This document shows positions 1-11,116 of a stretch of DNA of 64,000 bases, piece by piece. Location of the stretch: the NCBI GenBank assembly GCA_958450365.1, contig CAUEEP010000925.1, forward strand, positions 558,001-622,000, given 5' to 3'. A program made the translations under genes and the position numbers. Source of the DNA: Mesorhabditis belari (Eukaryota; Nematoda; Chromadorea; Rhabditida; Rhabditidae). Positions within the stretch are counted from its first letter, which is position 1, and every line of letters starts with the position of its first letter. The notes under the pieces were generated by a model. The model was not told the origin of the DNA. It made no database searches and saw only the letters and a program-made list of their open reading frames with translations.

Positions 1-683
1 GGAGAATAGAGTCAGTGCATATAGGTTACAAAAATAATCGTCTTTAAATCAAAAATCCGAAATCCAAAATTCCAGGAAAGTTGAAATTGAGAGTATTTGT
101 CAATCTCAGGTAGGCAACCCAGGTGCATAGACAAATACAGACTGAACTTCTGATCACTGAATCCCTTCACACTCGGCCATAATCAGTGTGGCCTCCTTAA
201 TGAAATCCAGCAGACAGCTCAGTTCTCCTGTCTACACTGGCTCGACTCGACTCGAATAATGAGCGTCTCTCGATTTTCTCCTCTCATCCTCGATGTCCGG
301 GTATCTGAATGGTCACTGATAGACAGCTAGATCTTCAAACCATTCATTTCTTTTCCCTCTTTTTGGATCACTTCGGGTGATTCAGAGGAACTTTTCTGGG
401 AACACTTACAGAATCAAACTAAAACCTTATAAAATGATTTCTAGGTGGCCCTCGCGATGTGTCCAAATCAATCTCTAGTCGATTCGGCAAATAAGATCAA
501 CTTTTCAGCAGAACAATTTTTGGCGTAACGATGGTTTCCACACTCGATGAGTCAAGAGAACTCTTTTCTAAACAATTCGAGAGTCAGCGAAAGCTTTTGC
601 AAAAAAAACTCATTTGTTTATCTCATCATTCGCTTCCCTGATTTGTCCGAATTCGAAAGCGAAACGCCAACAAATCAATCGAA
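1..683. other. 5' flank of the lectin gene, no clear gene
   Basis: I see no convincing gene here. On the minus strand a short open stretch runs from about 230 down to a TGA at 154-156, preceded by an AG that could be an acceptor. It could be the last exon of a minus-strand gene entering from the left, but nothing in it is recognisable. The 200 bp before position 684 hold only short overlapping reading frames and are likely the promoter or 5' region of the lectin gene. Confidence 0.3.
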
Positions 684-1735
684 ATGGGTTTTCTGGCCAT
701 CTTCATCACTATTCTTCTATTTTTCACTCAATCTTCGATCCAACAAAACATCGATCCATTCGAATTCGAGTTTCCCTTGACAATGATTCCCCGTTTAATT
801 TGATTTAGCAGTGAGAATCACACGGATGCAATTCGTTTGGAGACTTGTCGACGAATGTTGTGAGTTTGACTTCTATAAATTATCGTTCATAAACTATCAA
901 TCATGGCAGAGAACTCGAAAGAAACAACAAAATGGTCGAGTTGGCGTTGATGGGAAAGAGATTCTCGACGAAAATAGCAGAGTTGTGAGTTTTGGGACAA
1001 GAGCTCTTGAGAATTCTTCAAATAATTTCAGAAACCAAACGATTAATTTTATCACAGTCGGCAATTGGACATATTTTGGAAAGACCAATCATTTGTACAA
1101 GGTTTGGTGGGTTTTGTTAGGAAAAGCTCTTCTACTTCTAAAAGGTATTCGATGAACGACTCGAATTCGACAAAGCCCACATATTTTGTGTGGCTCAAAA
1201 CGGCCATTTGGCATCGATTCACAGCCAAGAAGAGAATGATTTCGTTCTGGGACTCGGTGAGAAATCGAATGAATCTTCTCTTGAAACTTGAGATTTCAAA
1301 AATTAAAAAGGATGATTTTAGTGACTTTTAGTGCAAAGAATTCAAGGTATACAAATTTCTCTCAATTTCAGTCAAGGCCAACTACTTTTTTGGTGAGGAG
1401 GGCACCTTGTGGATCGGACTGAAGGTCGGTCCATCAATAATTTAAATGCGAAAATAGAAAGACTTTGTTTAGCGAAGAAACGGTAAAGTGGGAAATCCTT
1501 TGGAATGGACCGATGGAAGTGCTGTGGATTTCATGAATTGGTCATCCAACGAGACGAATCCGGACACGCATGCCTATGTGGAATACCGTAGATAAAAGAG
1601 AAACAGAGCTCTCTTCTTTCAGCTTTATGATGGCAGCAGCGGGAAATGGTCTCTCTATGCATCTGTCCGGCGGCTATTTGTCTGCAAAAGAAAGAAAGAA
1701 AACTTTGACCGAAACGCTGAATTGTAAGTCTGAGC
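684..1735 (+). CDS. Secreted C-type lectin domain (CTLD) protein, first unit
   Basis: Likely secreted carbohydrate- or ligand-binding protein of the nematode CLEC type. Exons that join in frame: 684-769, 809-859, 910-984, 1032-1101, 1145-1256, 1372-1424, 1473-1587, then 1623 onward. The ATG at 684 opens a signal peptide (MGFLAIFITILLFF, then polar residues). Exons 2-4 give a charged, coiled-coil-like neck. The CTLD follows: NWTYFGKTNHLYK, the hallmark GHLASIHSQEENDFV, LWIGLK, and EWTDGSAVDFMNW. The last part reads GKWSLYASVRRLFVCKR. Exon 7 to exon 8 does not keep frame with the visible GT/AG pair at 1588/1622, so either a non-obvious splice is used or this unit is damaged. Several intron donors are GTTT rather than GTAA. 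The exact 3' end is uncertain, because the reading continues toward a second CTLD. Confidence 0.7.
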
Positions 1736-1839
1736 TGAACGCTGAGCATTTTGATAATTTTTCGGATAGTTTTGATGATTTTTTGACTAATTCTATTCTC
1801 AAGACCCATTCCACCCAATTTATTCGATTCTCCTTCAGG

Positions 1840-2725
1840 AAATCCATGCTCTCCGCCGTCAAAGCAAATAAAACGACACAGTTGGAGACTGATTTGTGAG
1901 TTCTTGGAAGCAAATAAAAGCGATGCATATTGTTGGTTAACTCTCAAAAGGGTCACTTGAAAACATTGTAGGCAGCTACAAATTTAATTAATGAATTGCA
2001 GAAATCAAAGGATTACTTTTCTTTCTTGGACATATTTCCCGAGGACGAATTCTTTCTACAAGGTTTGCTTCTTTTTCATGGAATCATGAATAGAAACTTC
2101 AGGCAATCGATCGAAATTTCGAACATAATAAGGCTGAAGCGTTTTGTGTGGAACGGGATGGCCATTTGGCGTCAATTCACAGTCAGGAGGAGAACGATTT
2201 CGTTTGGGGACTCGGTGAGAAAATAGAGGGAGCTGAAGAGATCAATAAACCACGATTTCAGCAAAAGATCTCGACTCACGCAATGGATTCTGGATCGGAC
2301 TACAGGTTGATCCACCCAAACTGAAGATGCGAAATAGTTTCTAGAAAGTAAAATAGGAAAATGTCGACGAAGGGTTTTGGTTGAAAAAAACTTGAAATGG
2401 AAATAATAGCCAAAATCGAATAAAAATGGTTTTTCAGAGAAATCCGAGAAAAAAATTTGCTATCGAATGGACAGACGGAAGTGCTGTGGATTTTGCGAAT
2501 TGGCATGACGAAGAGCCGGACCGGCGATTGCAAGGCAAAGTGAGATTTCCATCGCGGAGTTTGTGAACCCATATTATCGTGATCATTGAATGGCTGTTAT
2601 CTTGCGACATGAGAATTTCCATATCAACGACGAGTCTCTTTCAGATCTCCGGCACTAGCGGAACGTGGAGATTCACTTCAACGGATTTTTATCCCTTTAT
2701 CTGCAAAACAAGCTCTCCATTCTGA
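1840..2725 (+). CDS. Second C-type lectin domain (same gene or tandem copy)
   Basis: A second CTLD closely matches the first: FCVERDGHLASIHSQEENDF near 2140-2215, NGFWIGLQ near 2290, and EWTDGSAVDFANW near 2465-2510. The final exon (after the acceptor at about 2644) ends SGTWRFTS...FICK and stops with TGA at 2723-2725. Upstream, 1840-1960 holds a Cys-rich stretch (NPCSPPSKQIKR) that could be a linker. No separate signal peptide is visible, so this is either the second domain of a two-CTLD protein or a tandem copy that lost its start. The conserved Cys region after the NW motif is only recovered by shifting frame (GDCKA), which suggests a one-base lesion. Confidence 0.55.
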
Positions 2726-2765
2726 TCATTTTCAATCTTTTTGTGTTTTTCTGAATAGCTCTGGC

Positions 2766-2771
2766 AATAAA
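2766..2771 (+). terminator. Poly(A) signal of the lectin gene
   Basis: AATAAA lies 41 bp after the TGA at 2723-2725, the expected position for a nematode cleavage signal. Confidence 0.6.
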
Positions 2772-2864
2772 AGAAATATTATACCCTGTCGGGCAACAAA
2801 AATCAACATAGCTAGTCTCATTTTCTTTGGCTAACTAATAGCGCTGGATGACTTAGGCAATTTA

Positions 2865-3290
2865 CAGGGTGTTCCACAGTTACTCATACCGGATAACTAG
2901 CTTGAAAAAACTCTTTTTAGTATTAAACTTGTGATGAAACTTTTATTTTTAACAAATTAGATAGTAAAGTAATGGAAAAACAACAATTATTGGATATGTC
3001 CTCCTTTCGCGTTGACACAGAGCTGAAGGCGCTTCGGAAAGTCGTCGACCGTGGCACGCAAGTAGGGGAGATCCAATTCATCCCATGCTTTTTGAAGAGC
3101 CTTCTTCAAAGAATCAAGAGTTTTGTGCGGTTTTTGACAAGCCTTAGCTTCTAATATGGCCCAGACGCTGTAGTCGAGTGGATTTCGGTCCGGCGACATT
3201 GGTGGCCATTCGTTGAATCGGATAAAATCTGAAAAATTCTTGTCACAACAATCCTGAACTGAACGGGCTTTATGGGCAAATTGCTTTCCT
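2865..3290 (-). pseudogene. Tc1/mariner-superfamily transposase, C-terminal relic
   Basis: Minus-strand frame 2987-3199, extendable to about 3290, reads AHKARSVQDCC, then SPDRNPLDYSVW, then a C-terminal tail ending at the stop near 2987. These are the regions around the second and third catalytic residues of a Tc1/mariner transposase whose last residue is Asp (NPLDY). The usual PDLNP has become PDRNP. A terminal inverted repeat (CAGGGTGTTCCACAGTTAC) starts at 2865 after a TA. The opposite end and the N-terminal half are missing. It is the same family as the element at 59314-60224. Confidence 0.75.
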
Positions 3291-3299
3291 GAAAAGAAG

Positions 3300-3964
3300 A
3301 GAAATCCTGAAAAAAAAGATTTCGAGAAGATTGGTGACGAGAAGAAGAAGTGAAAAGGTTTTAAAATCAGAAATTAAAAGTGAAATAGACATTGAACTTT
3401 GTACTTTTCTTTATTTAACCGTAATCAGATATGTGTTTTTGGCAAACTTTATCCGAACACTGACTCTGGTTGTTGCTCGAAAGCAAGCTTCAATTACCGT
3501 AACCGAGCCATGTCCAGTTACCGTAACCCAGTCTAAGAAGGGAAGGTCAATTGGCTGAGCCAGACAAATGCTATCGGACCAATACCATTCGACGCGGAAT
3601 TTTATGCGGATTCCGAATGTGTATTCGGTTTTTGCTAAATGACAATTTGCCAGGAGCTATAAGCGTCTAGTTTAGTTAGAACTCTTAAAATGTGGCCATT
3701 TGGGTCTTAGCGGCCTCCTTGTGGACCCAATTCGGTGCAGCCGAAGCCGAGTGGCACAGCGTTCGTTTCGAGGCCTCACAACCGACGCTTTTGAATTTTG
3801 TTTGGCTTTTTGTAAAAGTATAAAAACCTTTATAGAAGTGTGATGACAGTGTGTTTTCCGCGCGCACAAAGAACACTAGTCAGCATCTCTAAGAAGTCGG
3901 GGACTTGAAACAATAACTGTTGATACAATTTTACATCTAAAGCTCGGTTATGGAAACTTAATTT
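3300..3964. other. No recognisable gene
   Basis: Reading frames on both strands are short and overlap. A direct repeat of TTACCGTAAC occurs near 3497 and 3520. This could be transposon-end debris. Nothing else is supported. Confidence 0.3.
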
Positions 3965-4303
3965 ATGGTTTTGGTTCTGGCCATGGTTTTGGAAGTAAAA
4001 GAGTGTCTTGTTAAAGCAAAATGGCGTCGATTGGCTCTACGATTTGGCCTTTCCAAATCGTTTAAATCTGAAGATTTGAAGGAAAAGTTGAAAAAGTTAT
4101 GTTCGCATAGGCTCGATTTTCAAGCTTTAACGATTTCCCGAAGATATGCAGGTCTATGTGAATGCTTGGAGAATTTTGGTGATTTCTGCAAATTCTCCTC
4201 AGTGACAAACGATCGGATAAAGAGATTAGCACAAAAATCGATAAATGCAAAAGTCTGCTGGGAAAATAGGAGAATATTATCTGCTCTGGGACATTTTAAT
4301 TGA
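3965..4303 (+). CDS. Uncharacterised 112-residue reading frame
   Basis: A Lys-, Arg- and Leu-rich frame ends at TGA/TAA context near 4303 and is followed by AATAAA at 4328-4333. That favours a true 3' terminal exon of a plus-strand gene. No signal peptide, zinc motif or known domain is seen. The ATG at 3965 may not be the true start, since upstream splicing is possible. It abuts a kinase-tail fragment (4417-4555) that is probably unrelated. Confidence 0.35.
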   Translation: MVLVLAMVLEVKECLVKAKWRRLALRFGLSKSFKSEDLKEKLKKLCSHRLDFQALTISRRYAGLCECLENFGDFCKFSSVTNDRIKRLAQKSINAKVCWENRRILSALGHFN

Positions 4304-4416
4304 TCTTGTTTTTAATGTTGTTGCTTTAATAAACTTTGAAATTTGATTTCAAAGCTTTTCAAATACCGTGGCAAACTGTTCGGTCATTTCTTTCTGGGAT
4401 TCATTGATGTCAATCA

Positions 4417-4555
4417 GAATGCAAAAAATCATCTTGAGGTTTGGATTCAAGATTTTCTTTTATATTTTAAGAATCCAACTATCAGATGTACTAATTTTCA
4501 ACGTATTCATCCTCCACCAGCTTCTGAAGTTTTGGATTTGCTTAAAGCATATAAA
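4417..4555 (+). pseudogene. Kinase family fragment: last two exons
   Basis: The end of exon 6 (to about 4438), a 47 bp intron ending CTATCAG, and exon 7 at 4486-4555 (CTNFQRIHPPPASEVLDLL) match the C-lobe end of the cluster kinases. Exon 7 ends at a GTAAGC donor, as in every other copy. The rest of the kinase is absent. Confidence 0.75.
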
Positions 4556-4739
4556 GTAAGCTTTTCTAGAAGATGTTCATTTTCTCGTCTATTATTATAT
4601 TGGGTTGGAAAGTATGGAACTACCTTTTATTCCTAATTTCTCATTCTACCATAAAAATAACTAAAATTTTCATCGTTTATTTAGAATTCTTCGAACTTCT
4701 TTCTCCTGCTTTTTTCTAGAAATTTCTCGAACTTTAAAA

Positions 4740-5400
4740 TTTTTCTGTGAGAATAGCTGAAAACGGCCGAATTCAAGTTGATTGATGTTGACAAGTCTTG
4801 TAAATCCGTGTTCCATCACTAAAGTTCTTCTTTCTTTCAAAATATACAGCGGGATCTTTCAAATAGTTAACCTTAAAATTTCAGCAAATTTCGTGGTTCA
4901 AACAACGAGTAAAATACTACAAAACAGCGAGTTAGTTTGTTTGTAGAAAATTTGTTTGTAGTTTGTAAGTTTGTAAGTTAGAAAGTTTGTAGAAAAGCAT
5001 TTCATACTTGGGTAATTGAACCAAAAATAGCCCGCTGGGTACCAGATGGTGGGCGTTTAGGCAGTTTTCACTCAGAGAACGCTTATTTTGGAGATGTTTC
5101 GCCGTAGGTCAGCGTGGATATCATCACCAACAAGTGCTTTTCTAATTGTTTTAAAAATGAATTTAGCTGAGATTTTAAGGCTGGCTATTTGAGAGGTTCC
5201 CCTATATAGTTTGGAAGAAAGAAGAACTTTAGTGATGGAACACCGATTTAGAGGATTTGTGAACATAAGTCAACTTCAATTCAACTTCCGGTCGTTCTCA
5301 GCTACTTTTTCAAAAAAGATTTTCAACCTTGAATACTTGGTAGTCCAAAGAATTCGACATAAAACAGGAAAATTTTAGTTATTATTATGTTGAAATAAGT
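4740..5400. repeat. Foldback repeat also found in the kinase-LRNP intron
   Basis: The left arm (about 4745-4900, with ACGGCCGAATTCAAGTTGA) is the approximate reverse complement of the right arm (about 5100-5330, with CTTCAATTCAACTTCCGG). The spacer has GGGCGTTTAGGCAGTTTTC. The same sequence fills the intron between kinase and LRNP exons at 7.6-8.1, 27.5-28.2, 43.9-44.5 and 62.0-62.8 kb, and occurs alone at 23.5-23.8 kb. Here it sits downstream of a kinase tail, so it probably marks the place of a lost LRNP partner. Confidence 0.65.
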
Positions 5401-5569
5401 GAAAGGAAATTTGTGAGTGCGCTACAAAGGTGGCGTTTACAAGATTTGATCGCAAAGTCTATTGCAGAGCTAAGACCCTAAGCTACAGCAACCGTAAAGA
5501 AAAGGTACCGTTTTGAAGAAAATTCTACATTTGTGAATTTTACAAAATTCCGTTTTTCTCTGTGTTTAG

Positions 5570-6097
5570 TAATAACATATCAATCAGAGTAATAAATTTA
5601 TTTGACTATGAATGTAAATTAATATCGACAGAACCAAAAAAAACAGAAATCCTTTTAAGAGTCAGAGGAAATAGGGGAAAAACTAAAACTGATTAGTGAC
5701 TAGGTTTGGACACATTAAACATCAAACATGGTCAGGTTTAATTTTTTGGAGCAAGTTTGAAAATGTTTGTTTTGGAGCAAGTTTGAAAATTATAAAAGTT
5801 TCATTCCAATTCTCCTTTTGGTGAAAATCTGATTTCTCTTCTTTGTTGGTTAGTCTGAAAATTGCAGTTATTACTGAGAAGGGGCAGAAAGTAGGTTTTA
5901 TGAACGGTTTCGTAGATATTTCAACGCTCTATTTTAATAAATACTTTATTCATTCAAAAAGAAAAAACAGATGGTATAAAGAGAGATAGAGTCCAAAACT
6001 TTCTCTCGTAAAATAAAAACCCTGAAATTGTGAAGTCAGGAAGGCTAGGATAATAAGCATTTTTTAAGAGCAATAAGCATTTTTTCTTTTTCTTTTT
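5570..6097 (-). other. 3' flank of LRNP copy A with poly(A) signal
   Basis: No gene. On the minus strand AATAAA lies at 5945-5950, about 150 bp past the stop at 6098. The segment is repeated at 25390-25960 beyond LRNP copy C, showing that the duplication includes the 3' flank. Confidence 0.5.
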
Positions 6098-7554
6098 TTA
6101 TATCTTCAGTTCGTTAAACCCAAGCCATTTTGTTTTTGGATTTCCTTGATAATCAATTAAGCGGATGAGGAGATCAGGCCATTCACTAGCCTTCATCAAA
6201 GCATAGACCCTATCATTCAATTGTGGCTCTTGAAAGTATCCTCTTAATATTCCCACATCAATATTATGAAGTTTCATCTTCAAATCCAATCCAGGAATAC
6301 TTTCCCCATTTTCATAATTATTTGGATGATCCAAGAGAATCAAAAATGGAATATCTAAGAGATTTTGACCGCAAAGAAATAAAAATGGGTGTTTCATGAA
6401 ACGAAAAGTCAGATCTCCATTAGATTCTAGACAATCCATGTAGCTGTCCAGAACCAAAACCTCATTTTCCGTGATTTCACCACATATTGTAATGTGCAAT
6501 TCTTTAGGTAAATCTGATAGCCTTTTCTTCGTTTTTCTAAATCCATCCATTTGACACTTCCCTGAATGATTCTTTTGACAAATTGGACGAGGAGGATTTC
6601 TTAATTGGAATATGTAGTGCGGGAAGGGATGGGGCCCATAGAATCTTTTAGATCTTTTGAAACCAGAAGATTCATCGAGAAGTGATTTAATATTAAATGG
6701 AACATTATTCTTCTCCGAATCTTCTATTGGAATCAGATATTTCAAGTATAATTTTATGGTCCTTTCATTCTTTTTTGTTGTTTTGTAAATGCCTTAATTA
6801 TTTGTTCAAGAGAAATTGGTTTGTGATGGGAGAAATGAAGCAATTCAGGTTTTTTTTCTTCATTTTCAATTTTATAGCTCCGGACTTCAGTTCTTGGATT
6901 GTCTACCCATTGTCCTGGTATTCGTTTCCATAATCTTAAGTCTTCACTTACAAACCTATTCTTTTCTATTTGAATCCATTCCTCACCAGTCAATTGAGAA
7001 ATAAAACATCGAAAATAGAAATTTGTTGTGTATTTCTCTCTTTTTATTCTTTTCAAACGGTTAATCGAATTCTCACACCACCTCCAATTGTCAAAACTTG
7101 ATATCCAAATCTCCTCGTGACTCTTAAGCCAGCTAAAAGCCACGTTTTCCTCGCAGAGCTGTTTTCGAAAATCTCCCAAAACAAACCATTCAAATATTTC
7201 ATAAATATCCTTTTCATGTAGATTTTTCTTCTCTCCTTCTATCCTCACTATTTCCCCAATCACATAACGAGCATCTTTGAATGTCTGAGTTTCTTCTTTT
7301 AATCTTAAAACAATATTTGGTGCTTCTTTGTAGAAGTTGTCTCTTTCAGCAGAATTTATCGTTCCGAGTTTATCTCGCATTATTCTAGGGAAGATATCCG
7401 ATCTATACTCCTGGAATCTCTTTTCATATTTCCTTTCCTCAGATTCAACCATAACCCATTCTGTTCCATCATCAAATCCAATCGGTTTCATCAGTTCTTT
7501 TTGCTTTTTTTCTTCTGTGGGCATAAAAGGGAGTGAAGAGATGAATTCATTTGC
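6098..7554 (-). pseudogene. LRNP-domain exon, locus A, one frameshift
   Basis: Unknown domain, about 480 residues if joined. It opens at an acceptor (AACCTAG, 7555-7561) in frame through ANEFISSLPF to the internal Met at 7524 (MPTEEKKQKELMKPIGF). The frame 6754-7524 ends at KRMKGP after a one-base deletion relative to other copies. It resumes at 6745 (KYLIPIEDSEKNNVPFNI) and runs to the stop at 6098. The second half holds the family signature: LRNPPRPICQKNHSGKC, LFLCGQNLLDIPFLILLDHP, NNYENGESIPGLD. No transmembrane segment or signal peptide is seen. The upstream kinase (8197-9410) reads into this exon in phase 0, so the locus probably encoded one kinase-LRNP protein. The frameshift could be real decay or a sequence error. 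Confidence 0.7.
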
Positions 7555-8196
7555 CTAGGTTATTATATTTGAGAAGTATAAATTTCAACAAGAAGGAAGC
7601 TTACTCAACTATTCGGTTGGGAAGTATGTAACTCCGCAAATTCCCATTTACTCCTAGTTACTCTTTTAAAATAACCTCTAAAATAACTAGAATTTTCATG
7701 GTTGATATAGAATTTTTAGGACTACCATATCTCCGGACAAACAACTCCAAAATAAGTGTTCTCTCAGCGTAAATTGGCTAAACATCACCAAAAACTGCTT
7801 TTCCAATTGTTTTAAAGATGAAAGTTTTAGGGCTAGCTATTTCAGAGTTTCCCCTTATATATCTTGAAGAAAAGAAGAACTTTCGTAATGGAACACGGAT
7901 TTACATGCCAGGTGAACATAAGTCAACTTCAATCCGGCCGTTCTCAGCTATTTTTCCACTAAAGATTGTCAAAACCTTAATACTTGGTAGTTCTAAGGAT
8001 TCTACAGTCATGTGCAAGAGTTCTTTTTGTTTACCACAAGATATTCTGAAACTTTAATACCTGGTAGCCTTAAGAAGCCTACAAAAAAAAACAAGAAAAT
8101 TTTAGTTATTATTATGGTAAAATAAGTGAAAGGAAATACTTTCCAACCCAAAATAAGATTAAACAAAAAAAATCAACCTCTTCTAGAAAAGCTTAC
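7555..8196 (-). other. Kinase-to-LRNP intron, locus A
   Basis: 642 bp between the GTAAGC donor at the end of kinase exon 7 and the AACCTAG acceptor before the LRNP exon. It contains a shortened version of the foldback repeat. No independent reading frame is convincing. If the LRNP exon is instead a separate gene, this would be the intergenic spacer of an operon. Confidence 0.55.
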
Positions 8197-9410
8197 TTTC
8201 TGCGTTTGAACAAGGAAAGCCAAAACTTCAGAAGCTGGTGGACGATGAATACGTTGAAAGTTAGTACATCTAATAAATGAATTCTTGAAAGAATCCAGAA
8301 ATTCTTGAATCCAAACCTCAAGAAAATTTCTTGAATTTCTGATTGACATTCAGGTGATTCGATTTCAGTAACACGTTTGAGTGCAATATCAAACAATAAT
8401 TGGTCACGATCAAACACTCCAGACATCTCATAGTTTGTGAAAATGGTTCTAGGACAATAAAAACGTTTTTTGGAAATCTTAGTTATATTTAAGATAATGA
8501 AAATGTTGTTTTGAATCTTAGTTATATCTCAAAGGGCGTCACTATTTAAACATGAATACCTCCTTTCGATGATTTCCCACATAACAAGTCCCAGACTGTA
8601 GACATCATTTCGATGGGAACTCTGGAATGGATACATCATTGGATAGAAAGGAATGTAAGACTAACGAATACGTCGGCCTCCTTCACTTGTTCATAAACAT
8701 TCCGTTGTACCCCATCCTCCTTCATATCAGGTGGACTCATATATCGTTGTGTTCCAATAAACGTCCCCGTAACAGTTCCATCTCCCACAACTTTTACCAG
8801 TCCGAAGTCACCAATCTTCAGCTGGTATTCATTGGTGACAAAAATGCTATAAATGAATTGAAATTCGACATTTATACCACTGAATATTACTTGTCTGGTT
8901 TGATATCTCGATGTACCAATTTGTGTTTCAGATACATGTGATCAACGGCATCAAATAATTGGATTCCCCAGGTGAGAACAGTGTTCATTGAATATGTGAT
9001 TGTTGGATCAAAGATCACTAAACTCTAAGATGAAATAATACCAATTCAATCCCAACCTCCCTTGAGTGGTCCCTTCTGACAATATTCCATTACAATTCCC
9101 ACTCTTTTCCCTTCTTCTGTATATCGATACAATCGGACAATATTTTCATGATAAATCTTCTTCAAAGCTTCACATTCATTTTTGAAGATCTTCAGTCCTT
9201 GAGCATTTCCACAAAGCATATATTTGATCACAGCTGGGCTAAACAAAGAATCTTATGGTACAATGCAACCTCTATAAAACACTTAATGTTGAAAATAGCA
9301 GTGAATAGATCCAAAATAACCAACGGTTCGTGTCGAATCAATTCATACACTTCTCCATATGCTCCTTGCCCAATACACTCTCCCAATTCCAATTGATCAG
9401 ATGTTGTCAT
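8197..9410 (-). CDS. Ser/Thr-type protein kinase domain, locus A (intact, 281 residues)
   Basis: Seven exons join without a stop: 9410-9325, 9238-9057, 9017-8891, 8846-8666, 8621-8560, 8448-8317, 8269-8197 (843 nt). Visible kinase elements in order: glycine loop IGQGAYGEVYEL, VAIK-like lysine in AVIKYM, hinge VMEYCQKG, catalytic loop HRDIKPDN (its Asn codon is split by an intron, AA|C), metal-binding GDFGL, activation segment GTQRYMSPP (Pro where APE has Glu), helix-F NDVYSLGLVMWEI, and the late arginine in RIHRPPASEVL. Lysine two residues after the catalytic Asp indicates a Ser/Thr kinase. There is no signal peptide or membrane segment, so it is probably cytosolic. Exon 7 has no stop and ends at GTAAGC in phase 0, pointing to splicing into the LRNP exon at 7554. 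Its substrate is unknown. The motif set looks most like eIF2-alpha-type kinases, but this is only an impression. Confidence 0.85.
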
Positions 9411-10560
9411 TTCTCACAGATAAGGCTTTAACCTAAACATCTACTGAATGAAAGTCGATATGAAAAAGTAAATGAAAAGAAAAAAAGAAAGCAGCTGGAA
9501 GATGAGAGCAAAAACCTTTGCAATAAAGGGATGCCCTATTTTTTTTCTTCTCTCCACTCTATTCCCATATTGATTGATTTTGGGTTTTGGGAAAAGGAGA
9601 GGGATATGATAGCAATAAACTGAATCTTATTAGTTCATTCAATACTTTTGTTTATCTTAAATTTGACTTTAGTCCAAGAATTTCTAAAAAAAAAATTTGA
9701 AAATTCTGGTAGCAATAAATCTAACCCAGCCAACCGCACAAAATATTATTCTGTAGACAAAGAAGAAAAAGTTTCATGGAGTTAAACTTTTTTCAGAGAG
9801 CCACAAAATGTATTTTTTTTTCATTTGTTTTCCTGACTCAACAACTGTCTTTGACGTCGAACAACGTCGAAGTACTGTAGTTTGTGGTTTAAAAAGGGGG
9901 AAATTGGGTTGAAAATTCATTCTGATTTAATTGTAGCAGGTTATTACGTTAGTAGAGTCATTGCGATGTTGATTTACAGCTTTATTATATATTTTTTTTG
10001 GTTATGCTGCGAGAAACGTGAGACTGTGCTCCAGGCCCGTTTTGAATGTTTAAAATGAGCGTCAGAGTTAAATGTTTGAACTTAGCTTATCCTAACTATA
10101 CTATGGTTAGATTCAAACTGATAGTTAGACGGCTAAAAACATACAGGCCTAAAATGTCTCTCTTGGTCATGTTTGATCATGTTTGGTTGGCTTTTGGACA
10201 CCTGTTTTTTGCTTTTTTTAAGAAAAGAAAAATGAGAGCGAGAAAGAACATTACAGTTTCTTAAAAGCGTTACTTGGAGCCAAATTCCAAATAATTTCAG
10301 AAAGAAAACGTTTAGGATAACATTTTGGAGCAAAATTTAAAAAGTAAGCTGGGAAAACAAAAATTCCACGTTTATGAGAAGCCTAGAATTGGCCTCGGGC
10401 AGAGTGCCTTTTTTGAAAAGCACAAAGAATTGAAATAAAATTTCCACAGTTATTCGTCTTAGCAACATTTTAGCAGGTTGCTCATGAGATTTGTAACTTA
10501 CCTCGAGAAGTAACACACGCCCAGGCATGCGTCATTACTTATTAGCCGTCATTACTTATT
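9411..10560. other. Upstream region of kinase locus A
   Basis: No gene seen. 9540-9600 matches the region just upstream of the other kinase copies (for example 18350-18420, 29500-29600, 60590-60660) and may hold the shared promoter. 9870-9955 is the reverse complement of a repeat at 18090-18200, 54470-54600 and 63225-63310. 10040-10180 is repeated at 15650-15780. Confidence 0.4.
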
Positions 10561-11110
10561 GTTGACGTCTTTATCTGGCGGGTCATATAATCGAAACATT
10601 TAAATTTTATTTTTTCAGCAGCAATATTTCTATACAACTAATTGTTGTGCCTAGACTAAACAGCTAATCCTCAAAGATTCAGCTCTGAAGCTGCCATGTG
10701 TGAGACGTTCTGTCCTTCCGGCGACGGAAATTACGCCGTAATCTATCAATCTACAAATCGAAACATAGACTTCAAGTGTGCTATATTGTCAATGTAAATA
10801 CCTAGAACGTATGTAAGACATGCCATTGATACCGCTAATATTGTTTTATTATTTGGAATGCTTTGAATTGCTGTGCAAAATTAGCACAAGAAGCGAGAGG
10901 AACACACAACATTATGATAAAATTCTTCGAGATAGTTCATTGAAAAAAGCCTTTCAGTCTTACTAGCTCAAAAGATTGCTACAATAATAGCATTCTCTGG
11001 TCGAATATTTCTTTGTCATCTTTGTCATGTCATCTCTTTCTGCTTCAAGTAACACTCTTCCTATTAAAGATATTAATTCAAAATATGGATACTGTAGCAA
11101 TATGGGTGCT
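10560..11110. repeat. Composite dispersed repeat (also 29630-30330)
   Basis: A block with TTGTGCCTAGACTAAACAGC and ATTACGCCGTAATCTATCAA recurs at 29630-30330 in the same orientation. Parts of it are at 15770-15920, 48340-48520, 54150-54240 and 60360-60490, and at 17340-17440, 45210-45400 and 53800-54000. Several copies lie a few hundred bases upstream of kinase first exons. No coding capacity is seen. Confidence 0.6.
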
Positions 11111-11116
11111 GTAGTT

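Noticed and set aside
3720..3790. tRNA-Leu/Ser-like A-box (GCCGAGTGGCACAGCG)
   Set aside because: The candidate B-box is only about 15 bases away and no cloverleaf forms.
8627..8941. Plus-strand 104-residue frame opposite the kinase
   Set aside because: Antisense shadow of kinase exon 4 and adjacent intron. The same antisense frame appears in every kinase copy because the DNA is duplicated.
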